From Clostridium swellfunianum (lineage in GTDB: Bacteria > Bacillota > Clostridia > Clostridiales > Clostridiaceae), in contig NZ_JAMOFV010000006.1 of NCBI RefSeq assembly GCF_023656515.1, positions 2,023,243 to 2,087,242 on the forward strand: a stretch of DNA of 64,000 nucleotides. The letters run 5' to 3'. Positions 8,225 to 18,285 of this stretch are shown in pieces (position 1 is the first letter of the stretch; each line of letters begins with the position of its first letter). Under the pieces are notes generated by a model. The model searched no databases. It had not been told where the DNA came from and saw nothing but the letters and a program-made list of their open reading frames with translations. The translations under genes and the position numbers were made by a program.

Positions 8225-10465
8225 TTAATTACCAATTTCCTTAACGTAATTACCACTTAAAGCAGCTTCCTTGTCAATTAAAACCTGTCTTGGCTTGCTC
8301 CCATCCTTAGCAGAAATAATACCAAGCTGCTCCATTTGCTCAATAATTCTTGCGGCTCTATTATAACCAATCCTTAACCTCCTTTGAAGCAGCGACGTTG
8401 ATGCCTGGCCAGCCTCAGCAACCATTTTAACAGCCTCATTCATAAGTCCGTCCAAGTCTTCAGAATAGTTATCTTCCTTACTATTATCTAATTCTTCCAT
8501 TATTTCATTGCTATATTCCATTTGTGTCTTTTGATTTTTTATAAATGACACAACTTTTTCTACTTCATCTTCTGAAATAAAAGCTCCCTGGATTCTGATA
8601 GGTTTGGACTCTCCAACTGGATAGAATAACATATCTCCCTTTCCTAATAGCTTTTCTGCCCCGGAGCTATCTAATATGGTTCTGGAGTCTATTTGACTTG
8701 ATACAGCAAATGATATTCTAGATGGTATATTTGCTTTAATTACACCTGTTATTACGTCTACAGAAGGTCTCTGAGTAGCTATAACAAGATGCATTCCTGC
8801 TGCTCTAGCCATTTGCGCCAATCTTCCTATATAATCTTCTATGTCATTAGGACAAACCATCATTAAATCTGCAAGCTCATCTACAATAATAACAACCCAA
8901 GGAAGTTTGTCTTGAATCTTCCCCTTACTGAACAAATCGTTATAGCTTTCTATATTTCTTACGTTATTTTCTGCAAACATCTTATATCGTCTGGTCATTT
9001 CATTAACAGCCCAGTTAAGTGCAGCTGCAGCCTTCTTTGGGTCTGTAACTACAGGTATCAAAAGGTGAGGTATTCCGTTGTATACGCTAAGTTCAACAAC
9101 CTTTGGATCTATCATAACAAGCTTTACTTCATCTGGAGAATACTTGTAAAGCAAGCTTAAAATCAATGTGTTTATACATACGCTCTTACCTGAACCTGTT
9201 GCGCCTGCTATGAGTACGTGAGGCATCTTGGACAAGTCAGATACAACGCAGTTTCCTGCTATATCCTTTCCCAAACAAAAGGCTAGATTTCTTTTTCCAT
9301 TTGTGAATTCTTGAGAGTCAATAACTTCTCTTAAATATACAGGCATTAAATCTTTATTTGGCACTTCTATGCCAACAGCAGATTTACCTGGTATAGGTGC
9401 CTCAATTCTAACCCCAGATGCTGCAAGGCTTAATGCTATATCATCAGACAGGTTTACAATCTTACTTACCTTCACACCAGCGTTTGGCTGAATTTCAAAT
9501 CTTGTAACCGAGGGACCTTTAGTAACTTGTACAACTTTAGCTTCAACACCAAAGCTTCCCAAAGTTTCTTCTAGTTTGCTGGCATTATTTATAAGTTCTC
9601 TTTTATCTTCTTTATTCATTTTAGATAAGTTGTTAATATTAAGAAGCTCAGAGGCCGGATATATATATTCGACAACCTCCTCTATAGAACTTTGAGAGAT
9701 TTGATCTTCTAGTTCCTTGCTTAACTGCTCCTGGGATACCTCGCTATCCTTCTCAGGTTCTTTGCTTTCACTGGCTACATCTGTAGACTTCATAAAATCA
9801 ATTATTTTTAATTTACTGCTGACCTTCTTTAGATAGCCTTCCTTTTCACTGTCATAGGCTACCTGTGCTTCAATTGGAACCTCAACAACAGTCTGCTGTT
9901 CTACTGTGATGTCTTCCTTCTTCTTTTCCCTTGGCTTAAAATTATGCTTTAAATTCAGGATAATATCATGAAGTGATAATTTCCAAATCATTATAAATGC
10001 AACTATGTAAAATGCAATAAATATTATGTAGCAACCTATAGAACCAAATAGTTTATAAAGTGGAGCATCTATTAAAAGACTTATAATTCCCCCATGAAAA
10101 ATGCTTGAAGAGTTATACATAGAACTGATTCCATTTTTAATATCATCTGTATAATACATCTCCAAGACAAACATTTGGATAAACAGCATACTGTTTGATA
10201 TTAACAAAACAATGCCATAAAATTTACTGTGAAAAACTATTTTTCCCTTTTTTATAATATAGCAAAAACCAATAAAAATAACAAAGAAAGGCAGTATAAA
10301 AGCGCCAAAGCCAAATAACGCTATTAAAAGTTTTTTTGTAAATTGTCCCACTATCCCCGCAGAAGAAGATGCAAATACGCTAAAAAGAGAGAGTATTCCT
10401 ATAGTTATATAAATCAATCCTTTAATATCATGATTACTTTTTGAATTTGTTTTCTTCTTTGCCAA
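8225..10465 (-). CDS. ftsK: DNA translocase FtsK/SpoIIIE
   Basis: This septal DNA pump clears chromosomal DNA during division or moves it into the forespore. Four to five N-terminal membrane helices are followed by an acidic linker, then the RecA-like motor with Walker A GATGSGKS and Walker B VVIIVDELADLM, and a C-terminal gamma winged helix (STSLLQRRLRIGYNRAARI) that reads orienting DNA sequences. An AGGAGGTG lies 5 bases before TTG (LAKKKTNSK), so the start was set there and not at the far upstream in-frame codon. The result is 746 residues. Whether FtsK or SpoIIIE is the better name depends on the second paralogue elsewhere. Confidence 0.93.
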   Translation of the reverse strand: MAKKKTNSKSNHDIKGLIYITIGILSLFSVFASSSAGIVGQFTKKLLIALFGFGAFILPFFVIFIGFCYIIKKGKIVFHSKFYGIVLLISNSMLFIQMFVLEMYYTDDIKNGISSMYNSSSIFHGGIISLLIDAPLYKLFGSIGCYIIFIAFYIVAFIMIWKLSLHDIILNLKHNFKPREKKKEDITVEQQTVVEVPIEAQVAYDSEKEGYLKKVSSKLKIIDFMKSTDVASESKEPEKDSEVSQEQLSKELEDQISQSSIEEVVEYIYPASELLNINNLSKMNKEDKRELINNASKLEETLGSFGVEAKVVQVTKGPSVTRFEIQPNAGVKVSKIVNLSDDIALSLAASGVRIEAPIPGKSAVGIEVPNKDLMPVYLREVIDSQEFTNGKRNLAFCLGKDIAGNCVVSDLSKMPHVLIAGATGSGKSVCINTLILSLLYKYSPDEVKLVMIDPKVVELSVYNGIPHLLIPVVTDPKKAAAALNWAVNEMTRRYKMFAENNVRNIESYNDLFSKGKIQDKLPWVVIIVDELADLMMVCPNDIEDYIGRLAQMARAAGMHLVIATQRPSVDVITGVIKANIPSRISFAVSSQIDSRTILDSSGAEKLLGKGDMLFYPVGESKPIRIQGAFISEDEVEKVVSFIKNQKTQMEYSNEIMEELDNSKEDNYSEDLDGLMNEAVKMVAEAGQASTSLLQRRLRIGYNRAARIIEQMEQLGIISAKDGSKPRQVLIDKEAALSGNYVKEIGN

Positions 10466-10550
10466 AGCCGTCACCTCCTTATTAAATATTCTACAAAGCT
10501 TTAAAATTTCCTTTAGAATAATTAAATAATAGTTATTAACACATAAATTA

Positions 10551-10573
10551 ACCATAGGAAAATTCCTATGGTT
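10551..10573 (-). terminator. Hairpin after tepA
   Basis: ACCATAGGAA and TTCCTATGGT form a perfect stem just after the tepA stop. The downstream T-run is weak, so it may only attenuate read-through into ftsK. Confidence 0.45.
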
Positions 10574-11255
10574 TAGAAGTCTTATTTTTTTCATCTATAA
10601 GAGAGTCGAGCTTGCTTAGAGCATCGTGAATACCACCCACTTGATCTATCAAACCATATTCTACAGCTTGCTTTCCTATTAATATTGTACCCATATCATT
10701 AAGAAGTTCATCTGTTTGAAGCATCAACTTTCTTAAAGTATCTCTGTCTACGTTGCTTGTTCTGGTGATAAATTCTATTATTCTTTCCTGCATCTTATTA
10801 AAATACTCAAATGTTTGAGGAACACCAATTATAAGACCATTCATTCTAATAGGATGAATTATCATTGTTGCCGATGGTGATATAAAGGAATAATCAGCAG
10901 ATGTCGCCAATGGAACACCTATGGAGTGTCCTCCACCTATAACCAGAGATACAGTAGGCTTACTTAGACTTCTTATCATCTCAGAAATTGCCAGGCCAGC
11001 TTCAACATCTCCACCCACTGTGTTTAATATTATCAGAACACCCTCTACTCTATCATTTGTTTCTATTGAAATTAGCTGAGGTATTACGTGCTCATATTTT
11101 GTTGCTTTAGTCTGGGGCGGAAGCATTAAATGACCTTCAACCTGACCTATAATAGGCAGTATTTGTACCCTTTCATCAGGTCTAGGTACACTGGCCACTC
11201 CTAGCTCTTTAATATTTTCAATCTCTTTATCTTTTTTTACATTTTCTTCAGACAT
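10566..11255 (-). CDS. tepA: ClpP-fold translocation-enhancing protein TepA
   Basis: This is a ClpP/crotonase-superfamily serine protease of the TepA (YmfB) family, reported in Bacillus to aid protein export. The ClpP-like core has the oxyanion strand NTVGGDVEAGLAI, the nucleophile region GGGHSIGVPLATSAD and the His region MIIHPIRM. The N terminus is about 40 residues longer than ClpP. The ATG of MSEENV was chosen because GGAGG lies 7 bases upstream of it. In Bacillus, tepA also sits next to ftsK/spoIIIE. Confidence 0.85.
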   Translation of the reverse strand: MSEENVKKDKEIENIKELGVASVPRPDERVQILPIIGQVEGHLMLPPQTKATKYEHVIPQLISIETNDRVEGVLIILNTVGGDVEAGLAISEMIRSLSKPTVSLVIGGGHSIGVPLATSADYSFISPSATMIIHPIRMNGLIIGVPQTFEYFNKMQERIIEFITRTSNVDRDTLRKLMLQTDELLNDMGTILIGKQAVEYGLIDQVGGIHDALSKLDSLIDEKNKTSKP

Positions 11256-11316
11256 ATACATTCCTCCTAATTCAAAACTAGTTTTTACATTAAGAGAAAT
11301 ATATATTCATTTTATC

Positions 11317-12516
11317 TTAACCTAAATTAAATTCTTTATGAAGAGCTGCTATAGCACTTTGAGTATTATTAGACTCAACCAGACACCAAATTGTGGTATG
11401 GGAGTCTGCAGTTTGCAGCACCTCTATATTAGCCTTAGTTAAAGCCTTTAAAATCCTAGCCATTACACCGGGTACTCCCCTTATTCTGCTTCCTATAAGC
11501 GCTATCTTGCTGCAGCTGCTTATAAAAGAATACTTTATGCCCAAAGACTGCATTATCTGTTCAAATTTATTCATATCTTTTGAATCAATAGTGAAAATAC
11601 TTTCTTTTGGAAACACATTTATAAGATCAATGCTTATCATGTTTTCTGCAAGAATTTCAAGAAGATTATCGGAATTCTTATTATCGATATTGTCTAAGAG
11701 GCTAACTCTAATTTGAACTCTATTTCCCATATGAGTAATGCCTGTCATGATATTTTCAATGTTCATAGCTCCTACGCTATTAATTACAGTACCTTCACAG
11801 TTTGATAAGGTATTTTTAATAACTAATGGTATGTTTCCCCTCATAGCAATATCAACAGCTCTTGGATGTATAACTTTTGCTCCCTGGTCTGCAAATTGAA
11901 ATACTTCGTTGTAACTCATTTCTTTAATTAGGGATGCTTCAGGTACAATTCTTGGATCTGCAGTCATTATACCGTCAACATCTGTATAAATGTGAATTTC
12001 ATCAGCATTTAAAGCTACTCCTAAAAGAGAGGCGGTAACATCACTCCCGCCCCTTCCAAGGGTTGTTATAAAGCCGCTTTCACTTTGTCCCTGAAAACCT
12101 GCAACTACAGGAATCTCTTTAAGTTTTAGGATACTCATTAAATTAGTATTATCAACCCTTAAAACTGAAGCATTATTATAATTATCATTTGTAATGATGC
12201 CCGCCTGACCGCCAGTTAAAGGTATAGCTTTTATCCCAGCTTTGCTTAATTCATCGCTCATTACTACAGTACTTATAGTTTCACCGCAACTCATAAGTAA
12301 GTCTGCTGCTAGCGGATTAGTTTCCTTAAATTTTTCACTAATTAAGGATAGCAAAGTGTCTGTAGCATAGGGTTCTCCCTTTCTCCCCATTGCTGAAACA
12401 ACTATAACAGGTGTATAGCCTTCCTCAACAGCTTTCACTATTTTATCAACTACTAAAAGTCTTCTTTCATGAGTAGATACGGATGTGCCACCAAATTTCT
12501 GTACTAATATCTTCAT
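11317..12516 (-). CDS. lysC: Aspartate kinase
   Basis: It phosphorylates L-aspartate, the first step towards lysine, diaminopimelate, threonine and methionine. The N-terminal amino-acid-kinase domain opens with VQKFGGTSV and has GRGGSDVTASLLG; two C-terminal ACT domains provide the allosteric site. Length is 399 residues, typical of single-subunit lysC. GGAGG precedes the ATG. No lysine riboswitch is visible, because the ylmC-like gene sits only 12 bases upstream. Which amino acid inhibits it cannot be read from the sequence. Confidence 0.92.
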   Translation of the reverse strand: MKILVQKFGGTSVSTHERRLLVVDKIVKAVEEGYTPVIVVSAMGRKGEPYATDTLLSLISEKFKETNPLAADLLMSCGETISTVVMSDELSKAGIKAIPLTGGQAGIITNDNYNNASVLRVDNTNLMSILKLKEIPVVAGFQGQSESGFITTLGRGGSDVTASLLGVALNADEIHIYTDVDGIMTADPRIVPEASLIKEMSYNEVFQFADQGAKVIHPRAVDIAMRGNIPLVIKNTLSNCEGTVINSVGAMNIENIMTGITHMGNRVQIRVSLLDNIDNKNSDNLLEILAENMISIDLINVFPKESIFTIDSKDMNKFEQIMQSLGIKYSFISSCSKIALIGSRIRGVPGVMARILKALTKANIEVLQTADSHTTIWCLVESNNTQSAIAALHKEFNLG

Positions 12517-12528
12517 TTCATACCTCCA

Positions 12529-12804
12529 TCACACCCTGGTTTTTTTAAGTATACTCTCCTCAGCATCAATAATAATTGTTCTTGATCCAATCTTTTTTAT
12601 ATATTCCCAAGGCACTTCTATGAATTCATTGCCACCAAATAAACTAAATCTGCTTCTTGTATCGTTTAAAATAAGAAACTTAAAATTCCCCTGCTCATCA
12701 ATTACAATATCGTTGCTTGACAGATAGTTGTATTTTTCACCGTCATTAATGTTTATTATCTCATATCTTTCCATTTCACTAAAGTATTTAACATTATCAC
12801 TCAT
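12529..12804 (-). CDS. YlmC/YmxH-family PRC-barrel protein
   Basis: This 91-residue cytoplasmic protein has the YlmC/YmxH pattern: early YEIINI and ND, a central DEQGNFKFL strand, and the ending IPW-type EVPWEYIKKIGSRTIII. The family is widespread in sporulating Firmicutes and has no settled biochemical role. AGGAGG precedes the ATG. It lies between dut and lysC, which resembles the Bacillus ymxG-ymxH-dapG order. Confidence 0.8.
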   Translation of the reverse strand: MSDNVKYFSEMERYEIININDGEKYNYLSSNDIVIDEQGNFKFLILNDTRSRFSLFGGNEFIEVPWEYIKKIGSRTIIIDAEESILKKTRV

Positions 12805-12880
12805 TTTGTTTCCTCCTTTATTATCCTTCCTTAAATAAATCTATAATAAATATAGTATGAAGGAAAACAAAGGTTTATTA

Positions 12881-13321
12881 CTAAAGCCCTGTGGAACCAA
12901 AGCCATTTGAGCCTCTTAATGAAGCGTCAATTTCTTCCACAAGTTCTACAACAGGAATCTCAACTTTATTAAACACCATCTGAGCAATTCTGTCTCCTCT
13001 TTTTATAACAAAATTCTCATTGCTTAGGTTTATGAGAACAGCACTAATTTCTCCTCTGTAATCCCAATCAATGGTTCCAGGCGCATTTAAAAGCGTTATT
13101 CCATAATTAGCTGCTAGACCGCTTCGTGGTCTTACTTGAGCTTCATAGCCTTTTGGAAGCTCTATGCATATGCCCACAGGCACTTTCTTTCTTTCTAATG
13201 GGCTTAGGATTATCTCTTCATCTATTGCGGCAAAAAGATCCATACCTACAGAACCGCTTGTCATAAATTTAGGCGTTGGTAAATCCTCATATCCTTTTAC
13301 TTTTTTGATTTTTAAAAGCAA
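12881..13321 (-). CDS. dut: Deoxyuridine 5'-triphosphate nucleotidohydrolase
   Basis: dUTPase hydrolyses dUTP to dUMP and keeps uracil out of DNA. The five trimeric-dUTPase motifs are present: GSVGMDLFA, RPRSGLA, NAPGTIDWDYRGE, RGDRIAQMVF and the flexible C-terminal GSNGFGSTG. The reading frame is open to 13330, but AAGGTG lies 6 bases before an in-frame TTG, so the start was placed at 13321. The beginning overlaps the 3' end of the M16 peptidase gene, implying coupling. Confidence 0.93.
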   Translation of the reverse strand: MLLKIKKVKGYEDLPTPKFMTSGSVGMDLFAAIDEEIILSPLERKKVPVGICIELPKGYEAQVRPRSGLAANYGITLLNAPGTIDWDYRGEISAVLINLSNENFVIKRGDRIAQMVFNKVEIPVVELVEEIDASLRGSNGFGSTGL

Positions 13322-14585
13322 TTGCATCACCTTCTATTATATCTATTAGTTTTGTCAAATCAATATCTTGACCCACATAAGCCGAGTTTAATATTCCTTT
13401 TGAAAACACACTGTCTAAAAGGCTATGAAGTTTATCTTTATTAACAGCGTCTATTTTATTGATAATATCTTCAGGCTTATTGATTCTGTTTAAAAGCAGC
13501 ATGGACTTTCCGTTACTGAACATTCTGCTGCTAGTGCTTTCAAGTCCAAGAATGTAGCTACCTTTTAGTTGCTCTTTCAATTTTATTAATCTTTCATTTG
13601 TAATATCAAACTTTGAAAATTTATAAACTTCTTCTTTGATAAGCTCTATAACATTAGTTGAATATTTGGGGTTTAATCCGCTGTATATGCTTATAACACC
13701 AGTATTTTTAAAGGATGACATATAAGAATATATTGAATAGCATACTCCTAACTCTTCCCTTATTTTCTGGAATAATATTGAGGCAGCTCCTCCTCCAAAC
13801 ATATTATTTAAAAGAAGCATTGGGTAAACATCGTCACTTCCTGCTTCTATGCCCTGCATTCCAAGGCTTATATGGAGCTGTTCTATTTCTTTTTGTCTAA
13901 AAAGATGATTGGATAATAAGCTTGGAGCTGAATAACTAGTTATCTTCTTGCCAGTACTGTTCCAATTGCCAAAATACTTATTTACAAGCCTCTCTATATC
14001 ATTTATATTCACTTTTCCAGAAATTGATATTACTGAGTTTTCCGGGATATAATATGAAGAAATATAATCAAGAAGCTGCTGCCTAGTAAAAGAGCGAACA
14101 GTTTCTATTGTCCCTAAAATAGGCATGGATATGGAATCTTTGCCCCATATAGCCTCACTGTGCAAATCAGATAAGACATCCTCAGGCTGATCCTCACTCA
14201 TATTAATTTCTTCTACGATTACACCTTTTTCTTTCTCTATATCTTCTTCATCAAATTTGCTGTTAAAAAGCATATCAGCTAAAACTTCAAGAGATAAATC
14301 TAAATGAGTATCCAAAGTCTTAGTATAAAAGCAGGTAGCCTCTTTTCCTGTAAAAGCGTTTATCTGCCCTCCAACATCCTCAATACTTTCTGCTATTTCC
14401 TTTGAAGTTCTACTTGAAGTACCTTTAAAAAACATGTGCTCAATAAAATGTGAAATACCATTATTAATAGCATTTTCATTTCTAGACCCATTTTCTACCC
14501 AAAGACCTAAGCTTACTGAATTAACATGATCTATATTTTCTACAACTATCCTTAAACCATTATCTAGCCTAAATAAATTATACAT
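13287..14585 (-). CDS. M16-family zinc peptidase (MlpA/YmxG type)
   Basis: This protein resembles mitochondrial processing peptidase. It carries the inverted zinc motif HFIEH near residue 46 with the downstream glutamate region (EKGVIVEEINMSEDQPEDVLSDL split around it), followed by the second, inactive M16 half. At 432 residues it is the length of single-chain bacterial members. AAAGGAGG precedes the ATG. Its neighbourhood (pnp upstream, dut and ylmC downstream) matches Bacillus mlpA/ymxG. The physiological substrate is unknown. Confidence 0.87.
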   Translation of the reverse strand: MYNLFRLDNGLRIVVENIDHVNSVSLGLWVENGSRNENAINNGISHFIEHMFFKGTSSRTSKEIAESIEDVGGQINAFTGKEATCFYTKTLDTHLDLSLEVLADMLFNSKFDEEDIEKEKGVIVEEINMSEDQPEDVLSDLHSEAIWGKDSISMPILGTIETVRSFTRQQLLDYISSYYIPENSVISISGKVNINDIERLVNKYFGNWNSTGKKITSYSAPSLLSNHLFRQKEIEQLHISLGMQGIEAGSDDVYPMLLLNNMFGGGAASILFQKIREELGVCYSIYSYMSSFKNTGVISIYSGLNPKYSTNVIELIKEEVYKFSKFDITNERLIKLKEQLKGSYILGLESTSSRMFSNGKSMLLLNRINKPEDIINKIDAVNKDKLHSLLDSVFSKGILNSAYVGQDIDLTKLIDIIEGDAIAFKNQKSKRI

Positions 14586-14683
14586 ACCTTCCTCCTTTTA
14601 AAAGGATTATGTTTTATATTGTTAACTACTTATATTTTTATGTTCTTATGCTCTTCTTTTTATCTTTTATATATTTTATTATA

Positions 14684-14717
14684 AAAAATAAAAAGGCAGT
14701 GATGCCCTTCTATTTTT
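14684..14717 (-). terminator. Intrinsic terminator at the end of pnp
   Basis: On the minus strand an A-rich stem with a GGC/GCC core and a long T-run (TTTTTATTTTTT) begins at the pnp stop codon. Confidence 0.75.
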
Positions 14718-16824
14718 CTTGGTCTTTTTCTTCAGTTTCAGAATCTTTAATAGCATCTTTTCTTGAAAGATTAATCCTACCTTGATTATCTATTTCTGTT
14801 ACCTTAACTAAAATTTCATCTCCAACAGAAACAACATCTTCAACTTTATTAACTCTTGCAAAGTCAAGCTTGGAAATATGAACAAGACCCTCTTTGCCAG
14901 GTAATATTTCAACGAAGGCTCCAAAGTTTGCTATCTTTGTTACCTTTCCTAGATAAATTTCTCCAGCTTTAACTTCTTTAGTTAAATCATCAATAATCTT
15001 TAGTGCTCTGTTTGCTCCTACGCTGTCATTTGACATTATGAATATCTTTCCATCTTCCTTAATGTCAATCTTAACTCCTGTTTCAGCAATAATCTTATTG
15101 ATTACCTTTCCGCCAGCACCTATAACATCTCTGATTTTTTCTGGATCTATACTCATAGTATATACTCTTGGAGCATAAGGTGACATTTCTTTTCTAGCTT
15201 CAGGTAAGCACTCTTTTATCTTTTCTAGTATAAACATTCTTGCTTTTCTAGCTTCATCAATTGATTTTCTAATACACTCATTAGATAAACCTCTGATTTT
15301 AGTGTCTACTTGTATAGCAGTTATACCCTTTTCAGTTCCAGCAACCTTAAAGTCCATGTCTCCAAAGAAGTCCTCTATACCTTGAATATCGGTAACAACT
15401 TCTTCCTGAGTTAAATCATCATTAGTAAATAATCCCATAGCTATACCAGCAGCAGGTCTCTTTATTGGAACACCAGCATCTAAAAGTGCTAAAGTACTTC
15501 CGCATACGCTAGCTTGTGATGTAGATCCATTTGAGCTTAATACTTCTGATACAAGTCTTACGGTATATGGAAATTCTTCTTCAGAAGGAATTAGAGGCTC
15601 TAAAGCTTTTTCAGCTAAAGCACCATGGCCGATTTCTCTTCTTCCTGGCCCTCTTAATGGTTTTACTTCTCCTACGCTGTATGCAGGGAAGTTGTAATGA
15701 TGCATATATCTCTTGAACTCTTCCTCGCCAAGTCCATCCAATATTTGAACATCACCTAAAGCACCAATAGTTGCAACAGTCATAACTTGAGTTAAACCTC
15801 TAGTAAATAATCCTGTTCCGTGAGTTCTTGGAAGCAGTCCAACTTCACATTCAATAGATCTGATTTCATTGAATGTTCTCCCATCAGGTCTTCTCTTCTC
15901 ATTTAAAACCATGTCTCTAACTATCTCTTTTTGTATTCTATAGACTACATCAGAAACATCTGAACCATTATCAGGGTATTTTTCATTAAATTCCTCGGCA
16001 ATCTTTGTCTTGGCAACATCCATTGCTTCATTTCTCTTATCTTTGTCTGTTATGTACATAGCTTCTTTTATGATGTTAAAAGCAAAGTCTCTAACCTCAT
16101 TTTCTAAAGCTTCATCAACCTTATATAATACAGGCACTTGCTTTTCCTTGCCTATTCTATGCATAACTTCTTCTTGGAAGCTTACAATTTTCTTGCATTC
16201 TTCAAAGCCATACATTATAGCATCATACATTGTGTCTTCTGGTATTTCGTCTCCACCAGCTTCAATCATGATAACTCTGTCTCTTGTAGCACAAACAGTT
16301 AAATTCATACTGCTTTGCTCTCTTTCCTTAGATGTTGGATTAAGCACAAAGTTTCCGTCAACAAGTCCTACTGAAACAGCTGCTACTGGGTCTGAGAAAG
16401 GTATACTTGAAATGCATAATGCTATTGAAGCAGCATTTATTGCAAGTATATCAGGAGCATTATCAGGTTCTACTGAAGTTACTGTACAAACCACCTGAAC
16501 ATCATTTCTATATCCTTTTGGAAATAATGGTCTTAGGGGTCTATCTATTGCTCTTCCATTAAGAACAGCTTTTTCCGATGGTTTACCTTCTCTTTTTATA
16601 AAGCCACCAGGTATTTTCCCAACTGCATATAATCTTTCTTCATATTCAACGCTTAGTGGAAAAAAATCTATACCCTCTCTTGGTTTACTAGATGAATTAA
16701 CGTTTACTAGAACCACCGTATCGCCGTAACTAACAAGCAATGCACAATCTGAAAGCATACCAACCTTGCCATAGTCTAATTTTAATTTTCTACCAGCCAC
16801 TGTGGTTTCCATTATTTGACTCAT
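14710..16824 (-). CDS. pnp: Polyribonucleotide nucleotidyltransferase (PNPase)
   Basis: PNPase is the phosphorolytic 3'-5' exoribonuclease of the RNA degradosome. Two RNase PH-like domains (the second with [13 protein letters not shown] and [19 protein letters not shown]), a central helical linker, then KH ([15 protein letters not shown]) and S1 ([23 protein letters not shown]) domains make the full architecture in 704 residues. GGGGAGGT lies 6 bases before the ATG of MSQIMET, so that start was preferred over a TTG 18 bases upstream. It follows rpsO, the conserved bacterial order. Confidence 0.96.
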   Translation of the reverse strand: MSQIMETTVAGRKLKLDYGKVGMLSDCALLVSYGDTVVLVNVNSSSKPREGIDFFPLSVEYEERLYAVGKIPGGFIKREGKPSEKAVLNGRAIDRPLRPLFPKGYRNDVQVVCTVTSVEPDNAPDILAINAASIALCISSIPFSDPVAAVSVGLVDGNFVLNPTSKEREQSSMNLTVCATRDRVIMIEAGGDEIPEDTMYDAIMYGFEECKKIVSFQEEVMHRIGKEKQVPVLYKVDEALENEVRDFAFNIIKEAMYITDKDKRNEAMDVAKTKIAEEFNEKYPDNGSDVSDVVYRIQKEIVRDMVLNEKRRPDGRTFNEIRSIECEVGLLPRTHGTGLFTRGLTQVMTVATIGALGDVQILDGLGEEEFKRYMHHYNFPAYSVGEVKPLRGPGRREIGHGALAEKALEPLIPSEEEFPYTVRLVSEVLSSNGSTSQASVCGSTLALLDAGVPIKRPAAGIAMGLFTNDDLTQEEVVTDIQGIEDFFGDMDFKVAGTEKGITAIQVDTKIRGLSNECIRKSIDEARKARMFILEKIKECLPEARKEMSPYAPRVYTMSIDPEKIRDVIGAGGKVINKIIAETGVKIDIKEDGKIFIMSNDSVGANRALKIIDDLTKEVKAGEIYLGKVTKIANFGAFVEILPGKEGLVHISKLDFARVNKVEDVVSVGDEILVKVTEIDNQGRINLSRKDAIKDSETEEKDQEK

Positions 16825-16922
16825 ACATTTACCTCCCCTCAATGTACACTAATATTATTATCCACTTAAATTAATTTATTATAAAAATTATTAAATATTA
16901 GTCAATAAACATTTAAAATAAT

Positions 16923-16943
16923 AGAGCGGTGTTGACCCGCTCT
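16923..16943 (-). terminator. Intrinsic terminator after rpsO
   Basis: On the minus strand GAGCGG and CCGCTC form a stem followed by TATTATTTT, between rpsO and pnp. Partial read-through could feed pnp. Confidence 0.7.
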
Positions 16944-16946
16944 TCA

Positions 16947-17210
16947 TTATCTTCTTAATCCAAGTTTTTCAACAATATCACGATATCTTTGAATATCTTC
17001 ATTCATTAAATAGTTTAGAAGACCTCTTCTCTTACCAACCATCATAAGAAGACCTCTTCTTGAGTGGTGATCCTTCTTATGCTCTTTTAAGTGAGCAGTT
17101 AAATGATTGATTCTCTCTGTTAATAGAGCGATTTGTACTTCTGGAGAACCAGTATCTCCCTCGTGTCTCATAAATTTTTCAATGATTTGTTGTTTTGTTG
17201 CCTTTTCCAT
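16947..17210 (-). CDS. rpsO: Ribosomal protein S15
   Basis: S15 is a primary binder of 16S rRNA in the 30S platform. The 87-residue sequence has the conserved [33 protein letters not shown] and RRGLLNYL. The ATG of MEKATK follows GGAGG by 8 bases; a GTG-type start 15 bases upstream was rejected. It has its own promoter overlapping the ribF stop and a structured leader that may allow S15 autoregulation. Confidence 0.97.
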   Translation of the reverse strand: MEKATKQQIIEKFMRHEGDTGSPEVQIALLTERINHLTAHLKEHKKDHHSRRGLLMMVGKRRGLLNYLMNEDIQRYRDIVEKLGLRR

Positions 17211-17233
17211 TGTATACACCTCCAAAAATTATC

Positions 17234-17282
17234 CCCTTTATTCCAAGAATTACGTTGGCAATTCGCATTTCTTAGCATAAGG
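17234..17282 (-). promoter_or_regulatory. Structured rpsO leader, candidate S15-responsive element
   Basis: The untranslated leader can fold into one extended hairpin. CCTTAT pairs with ATAAAGG at the base, CTAAGAA with TTCTTGG (one wobble) in the middle, and TGCG with CGTA under the loop. It ends about 13 bases before the Shine-Dalgarno. S15 autoregulation through leader RNA is established in several bacteria; that this structure binds S15 is inference. Confidence 0.45.
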
Positions 17283-17294
17283 TTCACGAATGAT

Positions 17295-17323
17295 ATTATA
17301 ACAAATAAAAAATATGTTGTAAA
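17295..17323 (-). promoter_or_regulatory. rpsO promoter
   Basis: On the minus strand TTTACA (17318-17323), a 17-base spacer and TATAAT (17295-17300) directly abut the ribF stop codon. Confidence 0.7.
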
Positions 17324-18274
17324 TTACTTTTTATTGTTTAATAAAAATATTTCTAAATTTTGCTTATTAGCATACTCTTTATCTTTAATTAATTGTTCTT
17401 TAAGTTCTTCTAACGAAGCAAACTTCTCTTCATTCCGCATTCTATCAATAAAATATAAGGTAATGCTTTCCCCATATATAAATTTATCAAAATCTAAAAT
17501 ATATGTTTCTATTGTTATGTTGTCTCCAACAGGTTCAATTGTCGGATTATAGCCAACGCTTGTTATTCCTTTATACAGTTTATCCTCGTATTCAACCGCA
17601 GTGTAGTAAACTCCAGTAGCAGGGATTTGAAAGCTGGAATTATACTTTAAGTTTGCTGTAGGAAAGCCTAAAGTTCTGCCTAGCTGTTTACCTTTAATTA
17701 TTTCTCCCTTTAATGCATAAGGAACTATCAGCATTTTATTTGCCTCGTAAACATTTCCATCATTTAAAAGAGAACGAATCTTCGAACTGCTGACAACTTC
17801 ATTTTCATAAGTCACCGACTCTATAACATGCAGTTCAAAATCAAGCTTGCTGCTGTACTCCTTCAATAAATCAATATTGCCACTGTTTTTATATCCGAAT
17901 CTATAGTTGAATCCAACTATCAAACCCTTCAAATTATAATATTCAACCATCTTCTCAATAAATGCTTCAGGTAAAATCTTCATATATTCTATATTAAAAT
18001 TAACCAGATTAACAATATCTACGCCAAGTTTATCTAATATGCTTATCTTTGTGTCATTATCCATCAATAGCTTTGGCACTTTTTCTTTGTTAACTATCGA
18101 GAGAGGGTGGTTTTTAAAAGTATAAACCATACTTTTAATATTATTCTGTTTTGAAAGTTCCAGGGTTTTATTTATTAACCCCATATGTCCTAAATGCAAG
18201 CCGTCAAAGCTTCCAAGAGCTATATAAGTTCTTTCTTCAAGCTTTTCATTAAAATTATCCTCTAAGATTATCAT
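17324..18274 (-). CDS. ribF: Bifunctional riboflavin kinase/FAD synthetase
   Basis: It converts riboflavin to FMN and then FAD. The N-terminal nucleotidyltransferase domain has the signature ALGSFDGLHLGHMGLI and SSSKIRSLL; the C-terminal riboflavin-kinase domain shows GRTLGFPTANL, ATGVYYT and GYNPT. Length is 316 residues, as expected. It starts 12 bases after truB and ends the infB operon before the rpsO promoter. Confidence 0.94.
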   Translation of the reverse strand: MIILEDNFNEKLEERTYIALGSFDGLHLGHMGLINKTLELSKQNNIKSMVYTFKNHPLSIVNKEKVPKLLMDNDTKISILDKLGVDIVNLVNFNIEYMKILPEAFIEKMVEYYNLKGLIVGFNYRFGYKNSGNIDLLKEYSSKLDFELHVIESVTYENEVVSSSKIRSLLNDGNVYEANKMLIVPYALKGEIIKGKQLGRTLGFPTANLKYNSSFQIPATGVYYTAVEYEDKLYKGITSVGYNPTIEPVGDNITIETYILDFDKFIYGESITLYFIDRMRNEEKFASLEELKEQLIKDKEYANKQNLEIFLLNNKK

Positions 18275-18285
18275 AACTGCTGCTC

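Noticed and set aside
12517-12880. Lysine riboswitch before lysC
   Set aside because: The upstream gene ends only 12 bases before lysC, leaving no room for a leader.
16010-16498. Plus-strand open frame of 162 codons opposite pnp
   Set aside because: It mirrors the codon pattern of pnp; no Shine-Dalgarno or family match.
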